Positions 35,226 to 44,151 of a stretch of 57,493 nucleotides of DNA are shown here, in pieces. The position numbers and the translations under genes were made by a program. Within the stretch, counting starts at the first letter, position 1; every line of letters starts with the position of its first letter. The DNA lies in NCBI GenBank assembly GCA_937995595.1, contig CALKJW010000045.1, forward strand, positions 1-57,493. The letters are read 5' to 3'. The notes beneath the pieces are model-generated. The model ran no database searches, was not told the DNA's origin, and saw only the letters and a list, made by a program, of their open reading frames with translations. The DNA comes from an uncultured Phycisphaerales bacterium. Lineage in GTDB: Bacteria; Planctomycetota; Phycisphaerae; Phycisphaerales; UBA1924.

Positions 35226-35254
35226 TCCGTGCCATCCGTGTTCATCCGTGGCCG
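35222..35254 (-). repeat. decamer array, right edge of the R-M island
   Basis: Units TGATCCGTGCC, ATCCGTGTTC and ATCCGTGGCC on the plus strand, the inverse of the array at 33601. The TGA of the nuclease frame is part of the first unit. Confidence 0.85.
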
Positions 35255-35269
35255 GCGCTGCGACCTTGC

Positions 35270-36916
35270 CTACCCCGCCCCCGGCGCCGGCTCCGCCGCG
35301 TCCGCGCGGTTGAACAGCCCGCCCGCCCCCGCCTCGCCCTTGCTGATCGGCGCGCCGGCCTTCAGCCCGTGCGGCCCTGCCCACGCGGCCAGTTCCGCCA
35401 GCGTCAGCCCGCGCTGCACCGCCCGAGTCCCCGTCGGGCAGCCCCAGCGCGTCAGCAGTTCGTCCATCTTCCACGGCATCGCCGGCCACAGCAGGTACGC
35501 CGCGATGCGGACCGCCTCGGCGCAGTGGTACAGGATCACCGCCAGTTCCCGCTTCTTCAGCGGGTCGGCCTCGGCGTGCTTGGCGATCTTGAACGGCGCG
35601 GTCGTGTTGATGTACCCGTCGATCTTCCGCACCAGTTCCACGCCGCTGCGCAGCGCGCCGTGCAGGTCGAACCGCGCGGCGAGGTTCGCCGCGCCGTCGG
35701 CCCCCGTCGTCAGTTCGCCGACGATCCGTACCCAGTCGTGCCCCGCCAGCGCGTGCACGCCCTGGGCATCGGGCACCGCGCCGCCGAAGTACCTGTCGAT
35801 CATGTTCGCCACGCGCGAGGCGCAGTTGCCGATCCCGTTGGCCAGGTCCGCGTTGTAGGTCTCGACGAACTTGGCGTGGCTGAAGTCCGCGTCGTTGCCC
35901 GCCAGCGGGCCCTGCGTCGCCAGGAACCACCGCAGCGCGTCGAGGCTGTACCGCGACGCGTACGCCTTCACCCGCTCCAGGTCGATGAAGTTCCCCAGGC
36001 TCTTGCTCATCTTCTGGCCTTCGGCGATCCACCACCCGTGCCCGAAGACCGTGCGCGGCAGCGGCTCGCCCAGCGCCAGCAGCACCGCCGGCCAGATCAC
36101 CGCGTGGAACCACAGGATGTCCTTGCCGATCAGGTGCACCGTCGCCGGCCAGAACTTCCGCCGCTCCGGCGTGTCCACCACCGACAGGTAGTTGAACAGC
36201 GCGTCGATCCACACGTACACGCGGTGCGCGTCGTCGCCGGGGATGCGGATGCCCCACTGCGTCGCCGGGTCGTCGGTCACGGGGCGCGAGATCGGCACGT
36301 CGTGCAGTTCCGCCGGCGGGCGCAGACGCGCCAGCACCTCCTGCCGGCGCGCGTCGGGACGCACGAACTCGGGGTGCTGTTCGATCAGCGCGCGCAGTTT
36401 CCCCTGGTACTGCGACAGGCGGAAGAAGTAGCACGGCTCGGTCCGCTTGATCAGCGGCCGCCCGTTGACCGCGCTCCTGAACTGGTGCTCGCGCGCCGCC
36501 GTGTCGGTGACGTACTCCTCCTGTCCCGCGTCGTACCACCCCGTGTACTCGCCCTTGTACACCGCGCCGCAGTCGATCAGTCTCCGGATGTACCCCGACA
36601 CCTTGTCCCGGTGCCGCGGCTCGGTCGTGCGGATGAAGTCGTCGTTCGTGCAGCCCAGATACGCGAACGCCTCCCTGAACGCCGCGGCGTTGCGGTCGGC
36701 CCATTCCTGCGGCGTCACCCCGTGCTCGGTGGCGCTGGTCACCACCTTGTCGGCGTGCTCGTCGGTGCCCGTCAGGAAGAACACCTCGCGCCCGAGCAGC
36801 CGGTGGAACCGCGCGGCGACGTCGGCCAGCACCGTGGTGTAGCAGTGGCCGATGTGCGGCCGGTCGTTCACGTAGTAGATCGGCGTGGTGATGTAGTACG
36901 CGCCCGCGATGGACAT
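35270..36916 (-). CDS. metG: methionine-tRNA ligase
   Basis: MetG charges tRNA(Met). The class I signature HIGH is at residues 21-24, preceded by YYITTPIYYVNDRP. KMSKS is near 302-306 in GQKMSKSLGNF. The zinc-knuckle cysteines are absent: the connective region reads GWYDAGQEEYVTDTAARE, the zinc-free form found in many bacteria. The anticodon-binding domain covers about 380-510, with a short C-terminal tail rich in Ala and Gly and no C-terminal tRNA-binding (EMAP-like) domain. I chose ATG 36916, giving MSIAGAYYITTP; ATG 36931 adds five residues. TACACT on the minus strand (36923-36928) lies six bases before this start and could be a -10 of a leaderless message. Confidence 0.95.
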   Translation of the reverse strand: MSIAGAYYITTPIYYVNDRPHIGHCYTTVLADVAARFHRLLGREVFFLTGTDEHADKVVTSATEHGVTPQEWADRNAAAFREAFAYLGCTNDDFIRTTEPRHRDKVSGYIRRLIDCGAVYKGEYTGWYDAGQEEYVTDTAAREHQFRSAVNGRPLIKRTEPCYFFRLSQYQGKLRALIEQHPEFVRPDARRQEVLARLRPPAELHDVPISRPVTDDPATQWGIRIPGDDAHRVYVWIDALFNYLSVVDTPERRKFWPATVHLIGKDILWFHAVIWPAVLLALGEPLPRTVFGHGWWIAEGQKMSKSLGNFIDLERVKAYASRYSLDALRWFLATQGPLAGNDADFSHAKFVETYNADLANGIGNCASRVANMIDRYFGGAVPDAQGVHALAGHDWVRIVGELTTGADGAANLAARFDLHGALRSGVELVRKIDGYINTTAPFKIAKHAEADPLKKRELAVILYHCAEAVRIAAYLLWPAMPWKMDELLTRWGCPTGTRAVQRGLTLAELAAWAGPHGLKAGAPISKGEAGAGGLFNRADAAEPAPGAG

Positions 36917-37054
36917 TGCCGGAGTGTACACAGCAGGGACCTGTCAGGGGTCCGGCAAAGCCGCACGCCGGACTCGCCGATAACAGCCCGCGGCGAACGC
37001 TCCCGGCCCCGCGCCGGTATCACCCGTAGAGTTTCACGCAACGGAGGTGCGGCA

Positions 37055-38728
37055 ATGGGCGCCAATCGCAGATGGTCAATCTTCGGCGTCGCGGCGGTTC
37101 TCGTGCTCGCCGGCCAGGCCCTCGGCCAGAACGCCCTCGGCGACGGCACCATCCTCGACCGCAACCTGCAGGTCGGCTCGGGCGGGCGCAACACGCAGGT
37201 GCTGGACCTGCAGTCGCAGATCCGCTTCAACAACGCCATCATCACCGGCAACGCCGCGGGGCGGTCGTTCCACGGCTCGGTGGGCTACCGCGCGACCGAC
37301 GAGTTCGGCGCGGTGCTCGGCTCCAACTCCCTCTACACCTTCCGGCGCGACACCGCGCCCGGCGCGTTCGCCGGCGCGGGCGTGCGCGCCTCCGACGCCC
37401 TGCGCTACCAGTTCGCCCTCTCCACCGGACAGGCCCTGCCCAGCGCGCTCTCCGGCGGCGTGGGGTTCGTCGTGCCGCGGGCCGGCGCGAGCCCCGAGTT
37501 CCAGCCGCGGAGCACCGCGGCCAGCGCGCTCCGCAGCACCTCCGAGTTTCTCTCCGCCCAGTCGCTCCGCCCGACGCTCATCGGCTACCGCCAGGACGAG
37601 GACGGCTCGGTCATGACCGCGACGGCCTCGCCCCTGGTCGGCATCCTCTGGACGCCCGTCGAGACCGGCGCGCGGCCCACCGGCGTAGTCCCCACGCTCC
37701 CTTCGGACAGCCGCCCGCGCATCAACCCGCTGACCGGCTTGGAGCCGACCGTCGCCGGCATGCCCTCGCCGCTGGACCTGACCGGCCTTGGCCGCACCGC
37801 GCTGGCCCCGCCCCCGCCGCCGGCCTCGGGCCGCATCGAGAGCCGCAGCGAGAACTACACCCGCGTCCTCGAGACCTTCCGCACCAGCCACCAGCGCATC
37901 ATGGGCGCCGAGTCCGATCAGGCCCAGCCGACCGTGCTGGCGCTCGACGACGCGGCCTCGCCGTGGCGCACCGACCTCGACCGCCTGCGCGAGTCGCTCC
38001 GGGTCGGGATCGACACGCCCCGGCGCGACGAGCGCGCCCCCGTGAGACGAGAAGGCGACGAGCGCCCGGCCTACGACCCCGGCGCGCCGATGCCCGTCCC
38101 CGGGCGCGACCTGGGCCCCACGCCCACCGAGCGCGAACGCGCCGAGCGCGAGCGACGCAGCACCGTCCTCAGCCCCGAGATGGTCCGCATCCTGCGCGAC
38201 TCCAGCGTCCGCATCGACACGCTCCGCCCCGCCTCGCCCCCGGCCGACCAGACCGCCTACGCCGCGCACATGGAGGCCGGGCAGGAGATGCTCAAGGCAG
38301 GGCGGTTCTTCGACGCCGAGGACCGCTTCACCCGCGCCCTGTCGGCGCTGCCCGGCGACCCGCTCGCCGCGCTGGCCCGCGTGCACGCCCAGATCGGCGC
38401 GGGCCTGTACCTCTCCGCAGCGTCGAACCTCCGCGAGGCCGTCCGCAACAACCCCGAGATGTCCGCCGCGCGGTTCAACCCCGCGCTGGTCCCCTCGGAC
38501 GCGCGCGCCGGGGCTGTGGCCGAGCAGTTGCGCCACGAGATCGAGCACGGGTCCGACCGCATGGCCCGCGACGCCGCGCTCCTCATGGCCTACCTCGGCC
38601 GCGTGCGCGAGGACGACGCCCTGCGCGACGAGGGTCTCGCGGCGTGGAAGCGCCGCATCGCCGAGGGCGACGAGGCCGAGTCGCGCCTGCACGAACTGCT
38701 CAGCAGGGTCTGGGGCGCGGCGCGCTGA
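37055..38728 (+). CDS. secreted TPR-repeat protein of unknown function
   Basis: The signal peptide is MGANRRWSIFGVAAVLVLAGQALGQN, with cleavage likely near residue 25. The mature part has a Gly/Ser-rich region (about 30-260), a Pro-rich stretch of PPPPP near 255, and a charged linker (about 310-400). TPR-like helices follow near 415-480 (AGQEMLKAGRFFDAEDRFTRAL and AALARVHAQIGAGLYLSAASNL, in part). No catalytic motif is seen. GGAGGTG at 37043-37049, five bases before the ATG, is the clearest Shine-Dalgarno site in the window and fixes the start. It is divergent from metG. The long upstream open frame across metG is a shadow. Confidence 0.75.
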   Translation: MGANRRWSIFGVAAVLVLAGQALGQNALGDGTILDRNLQVGSGGRNTQVLDLQSQIRFNNAIITGNAAGRSFHGSVGYRATDEFGAVLGSNSLYTFRRDTAPGAFAGAGVRASDALRYQFALSTGQALPSALSGGVGFVVPRAGASPEFQPRSTAASALRSTSEFLSAQSLRPTLIGYRQDEDGSVMTATASPLVGILWTPVETGARPTGVVPTLPSDSRPRINPLTGLEPTVAGMPSPLDLTGLGRTALAPPPPPASGRIESRSENYTRVLETFRTSHQRIMGAESDQAQPTVLALDDAASPWRTDLDRLRESLRVGIDTPRRDERAPVRREGDERPAYDPGAPMPVPGRDLGPTPTERERAERERRSTVLSPEMVRILRDSSVRIDTLRPASPPADQTAYAAHMEAGQEMLKAGRFFDAEDRFTRALSALPGDPLAALARVHAQIGAGLYLSAASNLREAVRNNPEMSAARFNPALVPSDARAGAVAEQLRHEIEHGSDRMARDAALLMAYLGRVREDDALRDEGLAAWKRRIAEGDEAESRLHELLSRVWGAAR

Positions 38729-38731
38729 ACC

Positions 38732-40000
38732 TCAACCCCGCGCCGGCGCCCGCAGCGCGGTCGGCCCCAGCGTCACGATCGTCACCGCGCCCAGCGACCT
38801 GCGCGACAGGTAGTCGTTCACGAGCCGCGGCGTGATGGTGTCGTACTGCGCCGCCACCTCGTCCAGCGACCGCGCCCGTCCCAGCCGGTAGTGGTCCGTC
38901 GCCAGCGCCGACGCCCGCGCGCTGGTCGATTCGCCGCTCAGCACCAGCCCCGCCCGGATGCCCACCAGCGCGCGGCCCACTTCCTCCTCCGTCGCCGCGC
39001 CCGCGGGCGTGTTGATCCGCTCCAGTTCCGCCATCAGCACGTCCAGCGATTCCTGCGCCCGCTCCGGCGTCGTGCCGACGTACGCCGTGCAACGGCCGAA
39101 GTCGCGGTCCGTCGCGTACGAGGCGCTCACGCTGTAGCACAGCCCGCGCTTCTCGCGGACCTCCGTGAACAGCCGCGCCGACATCCCCCCCGACAGCACC
39201 GACGCGACCACGCGCTCCAGCCGGCTGTCCGGGTCGCGTTCCGCCGGGGCCTCGTGCAGCGCGAGGATCTGCACCTGCGCCGTGTCGTCCGCCTCGTGCC
39301 GGTAGGTCCCGCGCGTCGCCGACCGGCCGACCTTCACCGGCACGGCCGCGCCAGCCCACCCCGCGAACAGCGCGTCGAGCGTCCGAGCGACGTCGTCGCC
39401 GCCCGTCCCGCCCAGCACGTCCGCGTCCCCCGCGATCGCCAGGATCGACCCGCCCGGGCGCGCCCGGTCGGTCCACCCGCGCACCAGGTCGTCTCGCGTG
39501 ATCGCCCCCAGCCCCTCGACGGTGCCGAGGCCCGAGCGGTTCAGCGGCGGATCCGCGTGCGTCTGCTTGGCGATGATCGCCGCGCGCTCGTGCGGGTCGT
39601 CCTTGAGCGACTCGATCGCCTGCAGCGCAAGGTCGCGCGCCGGGCCGATGGACGACTCGTCGAACCGCGGCCGCAGCACCATGTCCGCCAGCAGCGGCAG
39701 CGCCTCGTGCAGCCGCGTGCCCAGCACCGTGCACGACACACGCATGTGCATCGTCGAGGCGTCCGCCGAGCGCGACGCGCCGATGCGGTCCCACGCGTCG
39801 GCCTGCCCGCGCGAGTCCAGCGCGCCCGCCCCGCGCATCAGCAGTTCCGACCACATCGCGCTCAACCCCTGCCGGTCCTCCGGCTCGCAGGCCGACCCCG
39901 CCGGCAGCAGCATCGTCAGCCCCACCGAGCGCACCCCCGGCATCGGCTCCAGGATCAGCGGCAGGCCGCAGGCCAGTTGAATCGTGCGGATGTCGGGCAT
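38732..40000 (-). CDS. M16-family peptidase homologue lacking the zinc motif
   Basis: M16 proteases bind zinc through HxxEH. Here the matching place reads GLSAMWSELLMRGAG, with neither His nor the Glu in order, so the protein should be catalytically silent. The second-half motif is intact: SARLFTEVREKRGLCYSVSA carries the Arg-Tyr pair that shapes substrate binding. Heterodimeric M16 enzymes have exactly such a split, one subunit with HxxEH and one with Arg-Tyr. A partner gene is not in the window. Two M16 domains (about 1-200 and 205-420) fill the 422 residues. GAGGAAG lies a few bases before ATG 40000. It is convergent with the TPR protein. Confidence 0.8.
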   Translation of the reverse strand: MPDIRTIQLACGLPLILEPMPGVRSVGLTMLLPAGSACEPEDRQGLSAMWSELLMRGAGALDSRGQADAWDRIGASRSADASTMHMRVSCTVLGTRLHEALPLLADMVLRPRFDESSIGPARDLALQAIESLKDDPHERAAIIAKQTHADPPLNRSGLGTVEGLGAITRDDLVRGWTDRARPGGSILAIAGDADVLGGTGGDDVARTLDALFAGWAGAAVPVKVGRSATRGTYRHEADDTAQVQILALHEAPAERDPDSRLERVVASVLSGGMSARLFTEVREKRGLCYSVSASYATDRDFGRCTAYVGTTPERAQESLDVLMAELERINTPAGAATEEEVGRALVGIRAGLVLSGESTSARASALATDHYRLGRARSLDEVAAQYDTITPRLVNDYLSRRSLGAVTIVTLGPTALRAPARG

Positions 40001-40264
40001 GGTCTTCCTCTGCGCATGCCGCGCGGCCGCCGCGACGCCGGACCAGCGCGCCGGCGGCCGTTCGGGGCTGGAGTCTATGAGCCCGCGCACCCCGCACACC
40101 CCGCATAAACCCACCCGACCCCGGCGCGCCGTCAACTTGGGCCGCCCCCTCGGTCCGTACGGGCCGATCCTTCCCTCCGGCGCGCCCGCCGTGCGGGCAG
40201 GCCGCCGCGTGCGCGGGGCGCGTCCCGCGTGGGTGTCCTGTTCCGCCGGTCGCCGGAGGTGGTC
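40001..40264. other. 264-bp intergenic region
   Basis: No gene is seen. A period-10 GCACACCCC-like stretch lies near 40084-40108. GGAGGT at 40255-40260 serves the next gene. Confidence 0.4.
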
Positions 40265-40894
40265 GTGTTCCGCTGGTTGGCCGACATCGCCGCGCTGGTC
40301 GTCGTGCTCGCACTCGGGGCGGGCGTCCTGCTGCACGAGCGCGCCCGACGCGACCGCGAGGCCACCATCGTCAAGGTCGGCGCCGACATGCGGCGTCTGG
40401 AACTCGAACTCAAGTACCGCGCCGCCTCCGGCGGTGTCGAGGTCAACGCGCGCGGCTGGCCCGTCACCGTCGACCCCGAGTGGTTCATGCCGCACCCGCC
40501 GGTGAACGCGCTCCTCTCGCCCCACCGCCCGTGGGTCGAGGTCGCCTCGCCCGACGAGGCCGGCCTCCTGCACCCGCCGGTCCGCATGGCCATCGACGAG
40601 ACCTACGCCGCGTTCTGGTACAACCCCTACCAGGGCGTCGTCCGGGCCCGCGTCCCGGTGATGGTGAACGACGACCAGGCGACCGACCTCTACAACCGCG
40701 TGAACGGCACCGGCATCCCGTCGATCTTCTACGAAGAAAAGGCGGTCCCGCAGCCCGAGTCGCCCACCCCGCGCACGCCCGCCGCGCCCGACGCCCTGCC
40801 GCCCGACCAGACGAGCGAGCCGCCTCCCTCCGGCCCGGAGCGCACCGACCAGGCGCCCATGACCGACGCGGGCGCCGCCTCCGAAGCGCCCTGA
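40265..40894 (+). CDS. membrane-anchored protein of unknown function
   Basis: A single N-terminal span (LADIAALVVVLALGAGVLLHE) is followed by a helix with charged residues (ARRDREATIVKVGADMRRLELELKY, in part), then a beta-like region with WPVTVDPEWF. The last 50 residues are Pro/Thr/Glu-rich and disordered. The layout of a short tail, one span and a long helix is that of a pseudopilin or a simple periplasmic anchor, but no prepilin cleavage site (G-FTLxE) is present. The start is uncertain: GTG 40265 follows GGAGGT by four bases, while GTG 40229 has no such site. Co-oriented with, and 54 bp before, the ThuA fusion gene. Confidence 0.6.
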   Translation: MFRWLADIAALVVVLALGAGVLLHERARRDREATIVKVGADMRRLELELKYRAASGGVEVNARGWPVTVDPEWFMPHPPVNALLSPHRPWVEVASPDEAGLLHPPVRMAIDETYAAFWYNPYQGVVRARVPVMVNDDQATDLYNRVNGTGIPSIFYEEKAVPQPESPTPRTPAAPDALPPDQTSEPPPSGPERTDQAPMTDAGAASEAP

Positions 40895-40910
40895 CTCCGA
40901 GCGTGCCGCG

Positions 40911-40939
40911 TTGCGATGACCGTCGTACTCCCGTAGTCT
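40911..40939 (+). promoter_or_regulatory. promoter of the ThuA-dehydrogenase gene
   Basis: TTGCGA (40911-40916) and TAGTCT (40934-40939) are exactly 17 bases apart. The ATG at 40949 follows ten bases after the -10, so the leader would be only a few bases long. Confidence 0.5.
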
Positions 40940-40948
40940 GCGCGGCCC

Positions 40949-43900
40949 ATGCCACGCCGCGCACCATTCCATCTCGCCGCGCTCCTCGCGCCCCTCGCCA
41001 TGATCTTTGCCGCCGCGGCCGACGCGCCGCGCGTCCTCCTCTTCACCCGCACAACCGGCTTCCGGCACGACTCCATCGTCGCCGGCGTCCGCGCCCTCGT
41101 CGCGCTCGGCGAGCGCGGCCAGTTCGAGGTCGATCCCACCGACGACCCCAACGACTTCTCCGACGAGAACCTCAAGCGCTACCGCGCCGTCGTCTTCCTC
41201 AACACCACCGGCAACATCCTCAACGACCCGCAGCAGGAGGCCATGCAGCGCTTCATCCGCGCCGGCAACGGCTTTGTCGGCGTCCACGCCGCGGCCGACA
41301 CCGAGTACGACTGGCCGTGGTACGGCGGCCTCGTCGGCGCCTACTTCAAGAGCCACCCCGCCGTGCAGAAGGGCACGATCCTCGTCACCGACCGCGCCCA
41401 TCCGGCCACGCGCCACCTCCCCGCGCGATGGACGCGCACCGACGAGTGGTACGACTACACCACCAACCCCCGCGGCCGCGTGCACGTCCTGATGACGCTC
41501 GACGAATCGACCTACTCCGGCGCGAACATGGCCGGCGGGAAACTCGACCACCCGATCGCGTGGTGCCACGAGTACGACGGCGGCCGCGCCTTCTACACCG
41601 GCCTGGGCCACACCGCCGAGACCTTCGCCGAGCCGCTGGTCCTGGACCATCTGCTGGGCGGCATCCTCTGGGCCGCGGGCCTGCTCCCCGGCGACGCCTC
41701 GGGCACCATCGAGTCGTGCTGGCAGAAGACCATCCTCGACGACCACACGTCGGACCCGATGGAACTCACTGTTCTGCCCGACGGGCGCGTGCTGTTTGTC
41801 GAGCGCGCCGGCGCGATGAAACTCTGGAAGCCCGACACCCGCTCAACCGTCGCCGCGGGGTTTCTCAACGTCTCCACCGAGATCGAGGACGGCCTGCTCG
41901 GCGTGACGCACGACCCCTCGTTCGCCGCCACCGGCTGGTTCTACGTCTTCTACTCGCCTGCGGGCCGGCGCGCCGTGCAGCACCTCTCCCGCTTCACGCT
42001 CAAGGGCGACCAGGTCGATCTCGCCAGCGAGCGCATCCTGCTGACCATCCCCACCCAGCGGCAGGAGTGCTGCCACTCCGGGGGCTCGCTGGCCTTCGGG
42101 CCCGACGGCTGCCTCTACCTCTCCACCGGCGACAACGTCAACCCCTTCGCCTCCGACGGCTACGCGCCCATCGACGGCCGCCCCGGCCGCGAACCGTGGG
42201 ACGCGCGCGTCACCTCGTCCAACGCCGCCGACCTGCGCGGCAAGATTCTCCGCGTCCGCCCGCGCCCCGACGGCGCCTACGACATCCCCGACGGCAACCT
42301 CTTCCCGCCCGACGGCTCCAACGGCCCGGGCGCGCCGGAGATCTACGTGATGGGCTGCCGCAACCCGTTCCGCATCAGCATCGACCCGCGCGGCACGCTC
42401 TACTGGGGCGACGTCGGGCCCGACGCCAGCGCGCCGCGCGACGGGCGCGGCCCCGCCGGATACGACGAGTTCAACCGCACCCGTAGCGCCGGCTACTTCG
42501 GCTGGCCGCTCTTCATCGGCCCCAACCACGCCTACCACGAGTACGACTTCGCGACCTCCGCCAGCGGCGCGGCGTTCGACCCCGCGCGTCCCGTCAACGC
42601 CGCTCCCGGCAACACGGGCCGGCGCGAACTCCCCCCTGCGCAGCCCGCGTGGATCTGGTACCCCTACGGCGAATCCAGGGAGTTCCCGTGGGTCGGCGAG
42701 GGCGGGCGCACCGCCATGGCCGGGCCGACCTACGCCTTCCGCGACGCCGCGGGCAGCCCCTTCCGCCTGCCGCAGTGCTTCGACGGCGTGCTGTTCATCT
42801 ACGAGTGGACGCGCAACTGGATCAAGGCCGTCCACTTCGATGAAACCGGCGAGATCCTCCACGTCGCGCCGTTCATGACCAGCGAGACCTTCACTCGCCC
42901 CATGGACCTCGAACTCGGCCCCGATGGCTGCCTCTACGGCATCGAGTGGGGCACCGGCTTCGGCGGCGGCAACGCCGATTCCACCATCTTCCGCATCGAG
43001 CACTACCGCGACGGCGTGCGACCGCCCATCGTCTCCGCCGCGGCGGACCGCACCGATGGCCCGGTGCCCCTGCACGTTGCGTTCTCTGCCGCGGGCTCAA
43101 AGAGTCGCAACGCCGGCTCGTCGATCGACTATGCGTGGGACCTCGATGGAGATGGCGTGATCGACTCGCGCGAGATGAACGCCTCGTTCACCTTCGAGCG
43201 CGCGGGGAACTACACCGCGCGCCTCACCGTCACCGATCACCGCCGCGGCCAAGCGTCCAGCGCCGTCGCCAACATCCCCATCGCTGCGGGCAACACCGCG
43301 CCGCGCGTCTCCTTCGTCTGGCCGCCGAGCGGCGGCATCGCGGATATCGGCGAGCGCGTCCGGTTCGACGTGCGCATCGAGGACGACGAGGACGAATCGA
43401 TCGACGACGCGCGGCTCACCGTGCAGCCCCTGCTCGGCCACGACACCCACGCCCACCCCATGCGGCAGCTGCACGCCCGCACGGGCACAATCGCCATCGA
43501 GCGCGATGAAGCGGGCGAGGGCCACGGCGAGGGGGCCAACGTCTTCACCGTCCTGAGCGCGTCGTACACCGACGCGGGCGCCCCCGGCGTCGCGCCGCTC
43601 ACCACGCGCGCGGCGGTGATCCTGCAGCCGCGACGAAAGCAGGCGGAGCACTTCACCGCGCACCACGGCATCGTCGTCGAGAAGTGCGAGGACCCCGAGG
43701 GCGGCGGCCTCGCGGCGTGCGCCTACATCGAGAACGGCGACTGGACCGGTTACGCGCCCGTCAACCTGCTCAACATCGACGCGCTGCGCTTCCGCGTCGC
43801 CTCGGCCACGCAGGGCGGCACGATCGACGTGCGCCACGGCGAATCCATCGAGAACAGCACGCTGCTCGCCAGCGTCACCGTCCCCGGCACGGGCGGCTGG

Positions 43901-44053
43901 CAGAAGTGGACGACCATCGAAGCGCCACTCGGCGACGCCGCGCGCGCCGCCGGCACCGCCACGCTCCTGCTCCACTTCCGCGGCGGCACAGGCTCGCTGT
44001 TCAACATCAACTGGTTCGAGTTCGTCGGCCGCGGCGTGGGCGCGCGTGAATGA
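40949..44053 (+). CDS. ThuA - sorbosone/glucose dehydrogenase - PKD - CBM6-like fusion protein
   Basis: A secreted multidomain protein of 1034 residues, probably acting on sugars in the periplasm. A signal peptide (about 1-25) precedes a ThuA-like glutamine-amidotransferase-fold domain (26-240; VLLFTRTTGFRHDSI, VHAAADTEYDWPWYGG, GHTAETF). Next is a PQQ-type sugar dehydrogenase beta-propeller (about 250-690) with LLGVTHDPSFAATGWFYVFY, CCHSGGSLAFGPDG and MGCRNPFRISIDPRG. A PKD domain (about 695-775, YAWDLDGDGVIDSRE) and an Ig-like stretch follow. The C-terminal jelly roll (about 890-1030) resembles CBM6 (GDWTGYAPVNLLNIDALRFRV, in part). The combination is known in planctomycetes and Bacteroidetes; the substrate is unknown. 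A consensus-like promoter lies just before it. Confidence 0.88.
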   Translation: MPRRAPFHLAALLAPLAMIFAAAADAPRVLLFTRTTGFRHDSIVAGVRALVALGERGQFEVDPTDDPNDFSDENLKRYRAVVFLNTTGNILNDPQQEAMQRFIRAGNGFVGVHAAADTEYDWPWYGGLVGAYFKSHPAVQKGTILVTDRAHPATRHLPARWTRTDEWYDYTTNPRGRVHVLMTLDESTYSGANMAGGKLDHPIAWCHEYDGGRAFYTGLGHTAETFAEPLVLDHLLGGILWAAGLLPGDASGTIESCWQKTILDDHTSDPMELTVLPDGRVLFVERAGAMKLWKPDTRSTVAAGFLNVSTEIEDGLLGVTHDPSFAATGWFYVFYSPAGRRAVQHLSRFTLKGDQVDLASERILLTIPTQRQECCHSGGSLAFGPDGCLYLSTGDNVNPFASDGYAPIDGRPGREPWDARVTSSNAADLRGKILRVRPRPDGAYDIPDGNLFPPDGSNGPGAPEIYVMGCRNPFRISIDPRGTLYWGDVGPDASAPRDGRGPAGYDEFNRTRSAGYFGWPLFIGPNHAYHEYDFATSASGAAFDPARPVNAAPGNTGRRELPPAQPAWIWYPYGESREFPWVGEGGRTAMAGPTYAFRDAAGSPFRLPQCFDGVLFIYEWTRNWIKAVHFDETGEILHVAPFMTSETFTRPMDLELGPDGCLYGIEWGTGFGGGNADSTIFRIEHYRDGVRPPIVSAAADRTDGPVPLHVAFSAAGSKSRNAGSSIDYAWDLDGDGVIDSREMNASFTFERAGNYTARLTVTDHRRGQASSAVANIPIAAGNTAPRVSFVWPPSGGIADIGERVRFDVRIEDDEDESIDDARLTVQPLLGHDTHAHPMRQLHARTGTIAIERDEAGEGHGEGANVFTVLSASYTDAGAPGVAPLTTRAAVILQPRRKQAEHFTAHHGIVVEKCEDPEGGGLAACAYIENGDWTGYAPVNLLNIDALRFRVASATQGGTIDVRHGESIENSTLLASVTVPGTGGWQKWTTIEAPLGDAARAAGTATLLLHFRGGTGSLFNINWFEFVGRGVGARE

Positions 44054-44077
44054 AACGGTCCGCGGCCGCCTGGGGTG

Positions 44078-44098
44078 GGGCAGGCGTCCCGCCTGCCC
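44078..44098. repeat. TCC-loop hairpin between convergent genes
   Basis: Perfect 9-bp stem GGGCAGGCG / CGCCTGCCC with a TCC loop, preceded by GGGGTG. It lies between the ends of the ThuA fusion and the flavoprotein gene, where a bidirectional terminator would fit. It lacks T-runs and shares its form with the dnaE2-linked hairpins. Confidence 0.75.
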
Positions 44099-44151
44099 TG
44101 TCCGACAGCGCCGTGATCCTCACCCCGCAGGGGCGACAGACCGCGAGGAAC

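Larger units (their letters stand above)
33598..35254. mobile_element. putative restriction-modification island between inverted decamer repeats
   Basis: An N4/N6 methyltransferase and a companion nuclease lie between facing decamer arrays (33601-33630 and 35222-35254). The island begins 16 bases after the dnaE2 stop and ends 15 bases before the metG stop, so it sits exactly between two convergent housekeeping genes. GC is markedly lower: hand-counted lines at 34681 and 34801 give 60% and 53%, against 82% at 29101. No integrase, transposase or tRNA is present. Confidence 0.5.

Noticed and set aside
35222-37054. Upstream extension of the TPR protein
   Set aside because: The frame runs antisense through metG and has no protein-like composition; a strong Shine-Dalgarno site at 37043 fixes the start at 37055.
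40001-41746. Long frame extending the M16 gene upstream
   Set aside because: It is antisense to the ThuA fusion and reads as shadow; the M16 protein begins at MPDIRTIQL with GAGGAAG before it.
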